Source of the DNA: JAETTH01 sp964455975
GTDB taxonomy: Bacteria > Bacillota > Clostridia > TANB77 > CAG-508
DNA length: 38,487 nt
Direction of reading: 5' to 3'
Assembly: GCA_964455975.1 (NCBI GenBank)
Contig: CAYVYP010000006.1
Coordinates: 1 to 38,487 of the forward strand
Part shown: positions 24,772 through 31,760 of the stretch, in pieces
Numbering within the stretch: position 1 is the first letter of the stretch
How the letters are laid out: every line of letters starts with the position of its first letter
Position numbers and translations under genes: made by a program
The notes under the pieces: generated by a model
What the model was told of the DNA's origin: nothing
Database searches by the model: none
What the model saw: the letters and a program-made list of their open reading frames with translations, nothing else

Positions 24772-25218
24772 ATGTCAAAATTAATTGCTAAAAATCCTAC
24801 AGCTGGTCATAATTATTTTATTGAAGATAAATTAGAAGCGGGAATTGTTCTTTCTGGCACTGAAATAAAATCAATTAAAACTGGAAAAGTTAATATAAAA
24901 GATAGTTATGCTGCTATAACGGATGGAGAAGCATTTATTTATGGTATGCATATAAGTCCTTATGAACATGGAAATATATTTAATAAAGATCCTCTTCGTA
25001 ATAGAAAATTACTTTTAAACAAAAAAGAAATTAATAAATTAATTGGTTTAATAAAACAAAAAGGATATAGCTTAATTCCTCTTAGTTTGTATTTTAAAGG
25101 AAGTTTTGTTAAAATAGAACTTGGTATATGTAAAGGCAAGAAACTTTATGATAAACGTGAAGAAATTGCAAAAAAAGATGCTCAAAAGAAAATTGACCAA
25201 GCTTTAAAATTTAAATAA
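24772..25218 (+). CDS. smpB: SsrA-binding protein SmpB
   Basis: 148 residues; binds tmRNA and delivers it to stalled ribosomes for trans-translation. Recognised from NPTAGHNYFIEDKLEAGIVL, SGTEIKSIKTGKVNIKDSYA, IYGMHISPYEHGNIFNKDPL and KGKKLYDKREEIAKKDAQKK. The C-terminal tail after the DKR motif is normal length for the family. AGAGGAG precedes ATG 24772. The tmRNA gene itself is not visible in the adjacent sequence. Ribosome rescue may matter here: ribosomes pausing at the CGG shift sites would be candidate substrates, though that link is only speculation. Confidence 0.97.
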   Translation: MSKLIAKNPTAGHNYFIEDKLEAGIVLSGTEIKSIKTGKVNIKDSYAAITDGEAFIYGMHISPYEHGNIFNKDPLRNRKLLLNKKEINKLIGLIKQKGYSLIPLSLYFKGSFVKIELGICKGKKLYDKREEIAKKDAQKKIDQALKFK

Positions 25219-25235
25219 ATTTATTATTATATATA

Positions 25236-25273
25236 AAAATAAAATGCTATATAAAATTATAGCATTTTATTTT
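25236..25273. terminator. bidirectional hairpin terminator
   Basis: A perfect 16-bp stem AAAATAAAATGCTATA (25236-25251) and complement (25258-25273), with a 6-nt loop, between convergent smpB (+) and the aldolase (-). Confidence 0.9.
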
Positions 25274-25294
25274 TTAATATAGAATGTTTTCAAA

Positions 25295-26227
25295 TTAAGC
25301 TTTATTACTTGAACCAAATACATCTTTTATTTTATGTTGTACTGTTTGTTTTATAAGTTCTCTTGCTGGTGTTAAATATTTTCTTGGATCAAATGCTGCT
25401 GGTTCTGTTGTAAATACTTCTCTTATTGCTCCTGTCATTGCTAATCTTAAATCTGTATCAACATTTATTTTAGACACACCAGATATACTTGCTTCATGTA
25501 ATATTTCATCTGGAACTCCTTTTGCTCCTGGTATATCTGCTCCGTTTTCATTACATAATTGTACTAATTCTGGTATTACAGTTGATGCTCCATGAAGTAC
25601 TATTGGAGTATTTGGTATTCTTCTTTTTATTTCTGCTAAAATATCAAATCTCAATTTTGCTTCACCTTTAAATTTATATGCTCCATGACTTGTTCCTATT
25701 GCAATTGCTAAAGAATCGCATCCTGTTTGCTTTACAAATTCTTCCGCTTCTTCTGGGCTTGTATAAATTGCATCATCTGCTGATACATTTACGTCATCTT
25801 CTATTCCTGCCAATTTTCCTATTTCAGCTTCTACTACAACTCCTCTTTCATGTGCATATTCAACTACTTTTTTAGTTATTGCAATATTTTCTTCAAAACT
25901 ATATTTTGAACCATCTATCATTACAGAAGTAAAACCATTATCTATACACATTTTACAAGTTTCAAAATCTGGTCCATGGTCTAAATGTATAGCTATTGGA
26001 ATATTTGGATGTTCTTCTACTGCTGCTTGCACCATTTTCATTAAGTAATTTACTCTTGCATATTTTATTGCTCCTGAAGATGCTTGTAATATTACTGGTG
26101 AATTTTCCTGTGCTGCTGCATCTACTATTCCTTGAATTATTTCCATATTATTTACATTAAAAGCTCCTATTGCGAAGTGTTCTTGCATTGATTTTTCAAA
26201 CATTTCTTTTGTTGTTACAAGTGCCAT
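25295..26227 (-). CDS. fba: class II fructose-bisphosphate aldolase
   Basis: 310 residues; the zinc-dependent glycolytic and gluconeogenic aldolase. Metal and substrate motifs in order: AIHLDHGPDFET (H81, D83, H84), VVEAEIGKLAG around residue 133, IAIGTSHGAYKFKGE near 180, IVLHGASTVIPE near 211 and KINVDTDLRLAMTGAIR near 257. Length and order are normal for the short FbaA/TagA-like group. AAGGAGG lies upstream of ATG 26227. The gene is isolated from the surface genes that flank it and is probably a stable housekeeping gene. Confidence 0.96.
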   Translation of the reverse strand: MALVTTKEMFEKSMQEHFAIGAFNVNNMEIIQGIVDAAAQENSPVILQASSGAIKYARVNYLMKMVQAAVEEHPNIPIAIHLDHGPDFETCKMCIDNGFTSVMIDGSKYSFEENIAITKKVVEYAHERGVVVEAEIGKLAGIEDDVNVSADDAIYTSPEEAEEFVKQTGCDSLAIAIGTSHGAYKFKGEAKLRFDILAEIKRRIPNTPIVLHGASTVIPELVQLCNENGADIPGAKGVPDEILHEASISGVSKINVDTDLRLAMTGAIREVFTTEPAAFDPRKYLTPARELIKQTVQHKIKDVFGSSNKA

Positions 26228-26298
26228 TTTAAAATTCCTCCTTAGATATTTATTATGTGATAATTTTATTTCTAAAATACAAATATGTCAAGGGTTAT

Positions 26299-26348
26299 TT
26301 GGGGACGTTTCTCAATTGGACATTTTGTCCAATTTGGGACACTTTTTA
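26299..26348 (+). repeat. left terminal inverted repeat
   Basis: 50-bp arm beginning TTGGGGACGT and ending GGGACACTTTTTA, with an internal palindrome TTGGACA/TGTCCAA. GGGAC-type palindromic repeats of this look accompany REP-associated transposases in other bacteria; that relation is by resemblance only. Confidence 0.75.
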
Positions 26349-26360
26349 ATAACAAAAATA

Positions 26361-26398
26361 AACCCAAATTATGAAACTTTCGTCTGATAATTTGGGTT
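26361..26398 (-). terminator. terminator of the DUF1540 gene
   Basis: AACCCAAATTAT (26361-26372) and complement (26387-26398) with a 14-nt loop, followed on the minus strand by TATTTTTGTTATT. Confidence 0.8.
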
Positions 26399-26449
26399 AT
26401 CTTCATAAACTACTTTTTCCTAAATGTCTACTTTAAATCCATTTTAAAA

Positions 26450-26614
26450 TTAACAGTCAGACTTATAACTTGAGCACATACATTCATATGGTGTTTTTGA
26501 ATCATTATTTTCTACTGGTGCAACTAATATATTTTGTAAAGTACAACAATCACAGTTTTCATCATTATACTTACAGCTACATACTGTACAATTTATTTTT
26601 TGATTTTTTTCCAT
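26450..26614 (-). CDS. small Cys-rich DUF1540-type protein
   Basis: 54 residues from ATG 26614, preceded by AAAGGAGGTATTTTT. MEKNQKINCTVCSCKYNDEN then CDCCTLQNILVAPV and a final YECMCSSYKSDC give ten cysteines in pairs, the pattern of the DUF1540 family of short metal-binding-like proteins common in clostridia. The biochemical role of the family is not known. It is the only gene between the two inverted repeats of the 442-bp element, which suggests that it is carried as cargo or was trapped by the repeats. Confidence 0.82.
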   Translation of the reverse strand: MEKNQKINCTVCSCKYNDENCDCCTLQNILVAPVENNDSKTPYECMCSSYKSDC

Positions 26615-26690
26615 AAAAATACCTCCTTTAAGATATATAATTTTAGTATTTGTATTTTTATGAATTTTATAATAATAATTTAAAATTTTT

Positions 26691-26740
26691 TAAGAAGTGT
26701 CCCAATATGGACAAAATGTCCAATTAAGAAACGTCCCCAA
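26691..26740 (-). repeat. right terminal inverted repeat
   Basis: The inverted copy of the left arm, 46/50 identical. Bases 26724-26740 also code for the last residues and stop of the sortase gene, so the insertion defines that C-terminus. Confidence 0.75.
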
Positions 26741-27333
26741 TTGGATAACATTCTACAACGCAGCGTTCATTTGCTGGTCCTGTATATACAAATGGATAAC
26801 ATGTTACTAGTGTTAATTTTGTTTGATTTGAATTTTCAAAAATTTTTTGATCTTCTGGCTTTGTAATATAAATATTTTTAACTTCATATTCTTTAGTTCC
26901 TGTTATTGTTTTAACTTCTACTTTATCTCCAATTTTTATATCCCACAAGGCTCTAAATCCGTGAATCTCTGTGTGCATACAAAACACAGTTACCTTTTTC
27001 ATTAAGTTTTGCTGTTCCGCTTGCTCTTCCTGCTCCTTTTTTTAATGTTGTGTTCGTTATATTATTGTAAATTGCTGTTTTATATATTTTATCTAATTTA
27101 AAAGTAATCATTCCAACTGCACCATTATAATTTTCATCTTCTTGTATTTCGACTTTTGTTTTTAATTCATCTTCAGTAGAATTTTCAATATTACAAAATA
27201 TTCCTTCTACTTCTTCTACTGAAGTTTGTATTCCTTTATTTATATCTGTTATTTTTATTATTCCATAAACAATAAGTATTATAGATATAATTATTATTAT
27301 TAATATTAAAATATTAAATAATTTCTTTTTCAT
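26724..27333 (-). CDS. class D-like sortase, read through a +1 frameshift
   Basis: 202 residues if a +1 shift at 26961 is allowed. N-terminal membrane anchor (LFNILILIIIIISIILIVYG, ~5-24), then the sortase barrel with catalytic H121 (LYAHRDS), C178 (TLVTCYPF) and R190 (ANERCVVE). The zero frame runs to HRDS then CGG-ATT-TAG and stops, losing Cys and Arg; shifting +1 gives GFRALWDIKIGDKVEV immediately and the rest of the enzyme. The start overlaps the adhesin stop by 20 nt with AGGAG upstream, so the two are coupled and the adhesin is its likely substrate. The final IGDVS is encoded by the right arm of the 442-bp element, so the original tail may have been replaced. Confidence 0.85.
26958..26961 (-). 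other. +1 frameshift site CGG-A in sortase
   Basis: Codon 125 is CGG, preceded by TCA (Ser124) and followed by A, and TAG lies one codon further on. GGA read in the +1 frame continues the sortase straight to its catalytic Cys. The shift sits 3-4 residues after the catalytic His. Confidence 0.85.
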
Positions 27334-29182
27334 TTTTTCTCCTGTATATTATTTTTTTAGTTGCAAACAGAGTTATTCCTAATGCTAATAATGATACTCC
27401 ATAAATTAAGATATTTGCATAATTGCCTGCTGTAGAATAATTTTGACTATTATAAAATACTATTTCTGCCGTTTCATTTTTAGCTAATGTCACTTTTTTA
27501 GGAGATGAATCTAATAAATAACCATCAGGTGCTTTTGTTTCTTTTACATAGTATGTTCCTGGTGTTAAATCTGAAACTTCAATTTTTTCATCTTTAGATG
27601 TTGTTATTTCTTTTACTAAATTTTTATATTCAGAATCGCTATAAATTCCAATAACAGCTCCTGGTAATTGAGTATGTGTTACTGCATCTTTTTTTATTAA
27701 ATACATTTTTGCAGTTCCTATTGTTTCATTTACATGTGTTATTGTTGTTGTTTTATAATTTTTAATTTCAAAATATATAAATTCACTATTTAATAAATAA
27801 CCATTTGGTGCTTTTGTTTCTACTAAAATATATTTTCCTGGTAACATTTCGTCTATATATACTTTTCCTTCTTTATTAGATGTTAATTTATCATCTATTA
27901 GATTTTCTTTTGTTACTTGTTCTCCTTTATATAAAGAAAATACTGCGCCTTCTACTGGATTCTTATTTTCATCTATTTTTATTACATCTAAGTGACCATA
28001 TTTACTATTTTTTATATCTAATTTAATATCTGTTTCATTTATATATATTTGCATTATTTCTGTATTTGGAATATATCCTGCTGGTGCTTTTGTCTCTTTT
28101 ATATACCAAATACCAGTATCTAATCCTGTAACTTCTACTGTTCCGTTAGTTGTTGTTTCTACTGTTTTTACATTTTGTGTAAAATTATTATCACTAGCAA
28201 TTTTAAATTCTGCTCCTGGTATTCCTGTTAACTCTAATGAATCTATTTTATTAATTGTTAAAGTATGTCCTGTTATGCTTAAGTCTACTGGTTTAGAATT
28301 TGATATTTGTGTTTTATCACTTCTTACTCCAACTAAACTTTGGCTTAATTTACTGCCACTTTGTGAATTATAAAAATAAACATTAGTAGATAAACTTTGT
28401 TCTCCAGATACTATAATATTAAATTTAGCATCTTTTGATAAATTTTTAACTTTTACTCTATAAAATCCGTTTGAATCTTTTGATAAATCTTCTATTTGAG
28501 CATTATAAATATTTTTTATATTTTTATCAAATTCATATTTTAAAGCTATTTGACTTCCATCTTCATTTTTTCCATTTGCTTTAAAAAATATTTCTACTTC
28601 ATATTTATCATTTATAATTACTGCTTTGCTTTCAATATCAATACTTGCTATCTGTGTTTTTGATAAAGTTTTGCTTGGCAATCCTATATACCAATCATAT
28701 AATTTTTTAGAATTCCCATCTAAACTTGTTGTTGAATTACTATTTGAATAATGCCAAATTGCTGCTTGGACACCTGCAATTGCTTCTTCTTCTGTTAGAT
28801 TGTTAATTCCTGATAAAGTTTTAACTTTATCTAATGAAATGAATGGAATAGCATTCATTACAATATTTCTTATTTTATTTGCATTTTCCTTTGTATAGTA
28901 ATTTGCATCTTCTAAGTTTACAAGTGAATATTTAGCTTTATCTTGTACTGTTACAGATTTATCTATACAATATGCTAGATATTTATTTCCATTTTCATCT
29001 TTTAAATTCATTATAGCAGTTGCTATACTTCCATCTTGTTTACCCCACTTTTCTACTCCTGCATATGTATAATCAAAACTTTGATTTGTGTCTGCAAAAA
29101 CACTAGATGCAATTGAAAATACTGTAATAAAAGCCAATGCTGTGCTTAATAATTTTGTCCATTTTTTCCTTGTTAAAACCAT
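27314..29182 (-). CDS. cell-surface adhesin with thioester (TQxA) and SpaA-type repeat domains
   Basis: 622 residues from ATG 29182 (MVLTRKKWTKLL), preceded by AGAGAGG. Signal peptide ending SSVFA; then a thioester domain with the Cys in KYLAYCIDKS and the partner Gln in AIAGVQAAIWHYS, the pair that forms an internal thioester for covalent host attachment. Three SpaA/prealbumin-like modules follow, each with a Lys-bearing first strand and an E-box: LTINKIDSLELTGIPGAEFK...IKETKAPAGY, LDVIKIDENKNPVEGAVFS...LVETKAPNGY and MYLIKKDAVTHTQLPGAVI...VKETKAPDGY. A hydrophobic C-terminal helix and RRKNEKEII tail form a sorting region, but LPxTG is absent; NYSTAGNY is in its place. Coupled to the sortase gene. 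Confidence 0.9.
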   Translation of the reverse strand: MVLTRKKWTKLLSTALAFITVFSIASSVFADTNQSFDYTYAGVEKWGKQDGSIATAIMNLKDENGNKYLAYCIDKSVTVQDKAKYSLVNLEDANYYTKENANKIRNIVMNAIPFISLDKVKTLSGINNLTEEEAIAGVQAAIWHYSNSNSTTSLDGNSKKLYDWYIGLPSKTLSKTQIASIDIESKAVIINDKYEVEIFFKANGKNEDGSQIALKYEFDKNIKNIYNAQIEDLSKDSNGFYRVKVKNLSKDAKFNIIVSGEQSLSTNVYFYNSQSGSKLSQSLVGVRSDKTQISNSKPVDLSITGHTLTINKIDSLELTGIPGAEFKIASDNNFTQNVKTVETTTNGTVEVTGLDTGIWYIKETKAPAGYIPNTEIMQIYINETDIKLDIKNSKYGHLDVIKIDENKNPVEGAVFSLYKGEQVTKENLIDDKLTSNKEGKVYIDEMLPGKYILVETKAPNGYLLNSEFIYFEIKNYKTTTITHVNETIGTAKMYLIKKDAVTHTQLPGAVIGIYSDSEYKNLVKEITTSKDEKIEVSDLTPGTYYVKETKAPDGYLLDSSPKKVTLAKNETAEIVFYNSQNYSTAGNYANILIYGVSLLALGITLFATKKIIYRRKNEKEII

Positions 29183-29276
29183 TAATATACCTCTCTTTCT
29201 TTTGAAATTTGTACTTGCATACATTTAAAAGTATATTAATGATTATTCTGAAATATGTTTATTTTTTTAATTTATT

Positions 29277-29990
29277 TTACTTTTTTTCTTCTATTTTTTT
29301 CGTTGTTTCATCTCTATTACATATTTTAGGACAATTTGCATCTTTAAAGCTTAAATACCAACTCATTCCATTGCAATTTTTTTCTATTTGTTTATTTCTT
29401 TCTTCTAATTCACAATATGTTTTTGGTACAGGAACTATTACTGGTTCTCCAACTATCCAGTTTGCTGGAGTTGCACCTTTACTACAATCTGAAGTTTGAA
29501 GTGCATCTATAATTCTTAATATTTCTGGTATGCATCTTCCTGTTTGCATTGGATACACAAGAATAGCTCTTATTATTCCTTTATCATCTATTATGTATAC
29601 ATTTCTTACTGTTTCAGTATTACTTATATCTGTTGCTATCATTCCATATTTTCTTGCTATTTCTCCATTTCTATCTGCAATTATTGGAAATGGTACACGT
29701 ATTCCAGTTCTACAATAAATATCATACATCCACGCTAAATGTGAAGCATTACTATCTACGCTAAGCCCAATTAAACAACAGTTTTTTTCTTCAAAATATC
29801 TATTTGCTTTTGAAAAAGCAATAATTTCTGTTGTGCATACTGGGGTAAAATCTCCTGGATGAGAAAACAAAACTACCCATTTTCCTCTATAATTACTAAG
29901 TGAAATTTCTCCCATTGTAGTTTGAGCATCAAAATCTGGAGCACACATTCCAATTTTTACATTACCATTCATCATTATTTCATAATCCAT
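29277..29990 (-). CDS. peroxiredoxin (1-Cys/Prx6-like type)
   Basis: 237 residues. Peroxidatic Cys52 in the motif HPGDFTPVCTTE, with VVLFSHPGDF before it and the RNVYIIDDKGIIRA strand later. The ~70-residue C-terminal extension and total length fit the Prx6/archaeal-type subfamily rather than AhpC; several Cys in the tail (YCELEERNKQIEKNCNGM, DANCPKICN) may act as resolving residues. Reduces hydroperoxides. The ATG at 29990 follows AAAGGAG at 10 nt, but that site is buried in a 20-bp hairpin, suggesting translational control. Confidence 0.93.
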   Translation of the reverse strand: MDYEIMMNGNVKIGMCAPDFDAQTTMGEISLSNYRGKWVVLFSHPGDFTPVCTTEIIAFSKANRYFEEKNCCLIGLSVDSNASHLAWMYDIYCRTGIRVPFPIIADRNGEIARKYGMIATDISNTETVRNVYIIDDKGIIRAILVYPMQTGRCIPEILRIIDALQTSDCSKGATPANWIVGEPVIVPVPKTYCELEERNKQIEKNCNGMSWYLSFKDANCPKICNRDETTKKIEEKK

Positions 29991-29993
29991 AAA

Positions 29994-30041
29994 AAATAAA
30001 CTCCTTTCATATTTTTTATATAATATGAAAAAAGTTTATTT
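29994..30041 (-). promoter_or_regulatory. 20-bp hairpin sequestering the peroxiredoxin ribosome binding site
   Basis: On the minus-strand RNA, 20 nt (30041-30022) pair with 20 nt (30013-29994), with only two G-U pairs and an 8-nt loop. The SD sequence AAAGGAG is in the 3' arm. This could be an RNA thermometer or another translational switch, unless transcription starts inside it. Confidence 0.55.
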
Positions 30042-30117
30042 TTGTGATAGTATTTCTCTATTTTTTACAAATAATTATAAAAAGATTTTATTATTAAACT
30101 TATATTTTTTAATTTTA

Positions 30118-30146
30118 TTGACAAAGTATGTGTAATGTATTACAAT
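30118..30146 (+). promoter_or_regulatory. relBE promoter with overlapping palindromic operator
   Basis: TTGACA (30118-30123) and TACAAT (30141-30146) with a 17-nt spacer. A perfect palindrome TGTAATGTATTACA (30131-30144) overlaps the -10 box and is a likely RelB/RelBE autorepression operator. Confidence 0.75.
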
Positions 30147-30181
30147 TTGTATATAATATAAATATAAAGGAGATGATTTTA

Positions 30182-30511
30182 TTGCAAACAAAATATCCAC
30201 GTACTGCTAATGTAAATATTCGAGTAAATCCTAAAATTAAAGAGGATGCAGAAGCGGTATTAGACGAAATAGGTCTAAATTTAAGTGATGTTTTTAATTT
30301 ATTGCTAAATCAAATAAGATTAACACGTACAATTCCCTTTAAACTTCAATCTGATGAAATTGATCCTAAGTTTTATCCTCAAATCATAGAAGGATTAAAT
30401 AAGGCAGAAGAAAACAGAAAAAATGGTGTAAAAGGTTACACTATTGATGAAGTTATTGCAAGTATGGACAAAATTATAGAGGAGGCGGAAAAAAATGAAA
30501 AAAACGTATAA
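30182..30511 (+). CDS. RelB/DinJ-family antitoxin
   Basis: 109 residues from a TTG at 30182 (LQTKYPRTANVNIRVNPKIK), chosen for the AAAGGAG 9 nt upstream; an ATG overlapping that site is unlikely to be used. RelB/DinJ ribbon-helix-helix: ANVNIRVNPKIKEDAEAVLD and EIGLNLSDVFNLLLNQIRLT, followed by IPFKL typical of DinJ. The C-terminal part carries the toxin-neutralising tail. It overlaps the toxin gene by 17 nt. The operator palindrome in the promoter fits the usual autorepression. Confidence 0.9.
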   Translation: MQTKYPRTANVNIRVNPKIKEDAEAVLDEIGLNLSDVFNLLLNQIRLTRTIPFKLQSDEIDPKFYPQIIEGLNKAEENRKNGVKGYTIDEVIASMDKIIEEAEKNEKNV

Positions 30512-30818
30512 CGTTATTTTAGATCCCTATGTAAAGCTCCAACTGGACAACCACATCCGCTTTGCTACTAATGTCAGTAGCAAATTTGCAAAAGCAATAA
30601 GAGATAATTTCTATAAAGTTCTACATGAACTTTCCAATAGTCCAGACCGCTATCCTCTTTGGTATCCAGATTTCAAATTGTCCAAGCCCTATCGTAAAGT
30701 TTTAATAAAAAAACGATACTCACTGTTATTTTACATATCTAATGATACTGTTTTCGTAGATTATTTGCTTGACTGTCGTATGGACAATAACAAAATATTT
30801 TTTAACTTTAAAATCTAG
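30495..30818 (+). CDS. RelE/ParE-family toxin
   Basis: 107 residues downstream of the antitoxin with a 17-nt overlap and GGAGGCGG at its start. The RelE/ParE fold is suggested by the N-terminal TYNVILDPYVKLQLDNHIRF, the helical AIRDNFYKVLHELSNSPDRY, and the C-terminal strands YRKVLIKKRYSLLFYI and VFVDYLLDCRMDN. It is expected to cleave mRNA at the ribosome or act on gyrase; which of these cannot be told. Codon use (CGC, CCC, CCG-free) is a little richer in C than the neighbours, consistent with acquisition. Confidence 0.87.
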   Translation: MKKTYNVILDPYVKLQLDNHIRFATNVSSKFAKAIRDNFYKVLHELSNSPDRYPLWYPDFKLSKPYRKVLIKKRYSLLFYISNDTVFVDYLLDCRMDNNKIFFNFKI

Positions 30819-30842
30819 TATGTTTTTTATTTTCTCACTACA

Positions 30843-31760
30843 TTATATTCTATCTGTTCCTTGATATTTTTCTATATATATACTAATATTTTTTATATCT
30901 GTTGGCTTTGTATCTTCACTTTCATAGTCACATTTAAATTTATAATAATTTCCAAATAAATTTTCTTCTATTTTATTTTTCCAATTATCTTGTTTATTAG
31001 TTGTTTCTATTTTTATATTATTAGAACTATCTTCATATACAATTTTCACTTCATTTGACATCGAATTTGCTATTTTTAGAATATTTTGAATGTCTGTTTT
31101 TGATACATAATTATTGCTAGCCATTTTTTGGATATAAATATCTAAATCTAAAATAGTATAATTTTTATAATTTTCTTTTGTTAAATCTTTTTTTGTTTTT
31201 AATAATTCTGTTATTGAATTATTTTGAATCAATTTTACTAACATTTCAGCACAATTATCTACCATTTGTATATTTATCATATAAATTACAATTGTAAGTA
31301 TTATTATTATTGATATTTTTATTATTTTCTTTTTCTTATTTTGTTCATAATTTAATATTGCAAAACATAATACAACTAATGGTACACAAATTACTCCAAC
31401 TATGTATAAAAAATATAAACACATATTTCTAAACTTATATCCCATTATAAAAGCTGTTAGTAGTGCAATTGCTATTAATGCAATTATAATAAATGACATT
31501 ATACTTGCTTTTTTCCATTTTTTATTTCTAAATGCTTCTACTAGTGTAATTAAATATTTGTATAATATATATGTTGAAAATACAAGCAAAGCAATTAGTG
31601 ATACGCCAAACATATATCCTAAAATACTAGTATTTCCTATAATCATTAATATTCCAGTCCTATACAAAAATGGAAACGAAAATGCTAATAATATGCCTGC
31701 TGATATTATTGTAACTAATAATTTTATAATTTTATTTATAGCTTTTTTGTTAGTCTCCAA
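30843..31760 (-). CDS. multi-pass membrane protein of unknown function
   Basis: 305 residues. About five membrane helices in the first ~180 residues (for example LLVTIISAGILLAFSFPFLY and SIMSFIIIALIAIALLTAFI), then a ~125-residue polar C-terminal domain. I do not recognise a family. The start overlaps the stop of the upstream gene by 11 nt, so the two are a coupled pair. No catalytic motif, Cys pattern or signal is obvious. It may be part of an envelope or transport complex with the upstream protein. Confidence 0.7.
   Translation of the reverse strand: METNKKAINKIIKLLVTIISAGILLAFSFPFLYRTGILMIIGNTSILGYMFGVSLIALLVFSTYILYKYLITLVEAFRNKKWKKASIMSFIIIALIAIALLTAFIMGYKFRNMCLYFLYIVGVICVPLVVLCFAILNYEQNKKKKIIKISIIIILTIVIYMINIQMVDNCAEMLVKLIQNNSITELLKTKKDLTKENYKNYTILDLDIYIQKMASNNYVSKTDIQNILKIANSMSNEVKIVYEDSSNNIKIETTNKQDNWKNKIEENLFGNYYKFKCDYESEDTKPTDIKNISIYIEKYQGTDRI

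Larger units (their letters stand above)
26299..26740. mobile_element. 442-bp element with 50-bp terminal inverted repeats carrying a DUF1540 gene
   Basis: The left end (26299-26348) and the reverse complement of the right end (26691-26740) match at 46 of 50 bases. Each end starts TTGGGGACGTTTCT and holds the palindrome TTGGACATTTTGTCC. Inside are one small Cys-rich gene and its terminator. There is no transposase, so it may be a MITE-like or REP-type element mobilised in trans. No target-site duplication is obvious. Confidence 0.65.

Noticed and set aside
24682..25294. tmRNA (ssrA) gene next to smpB
   Set aside because: No tRNA-like ends or tag-coding sequence are seen in the flanking spaces; only terminators.
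25489..25875. Plus-strand open frames inside the aldolase gene
   Set aside because: They are mirror frames of a strongly conserved gene and give Leu-rich nonsense.
26724..27002. Sortase C-terminal half as an independent protein
   Set aside because: It would lack the catalytic His and anchor; the two halves fit together at the CGG.
30128..30181. Antitoxin start at 30128
   Set aside because: It lies within the promoter and operator; the TTG at 30182 has the proper binding site and gives the family-typical N-terminus.
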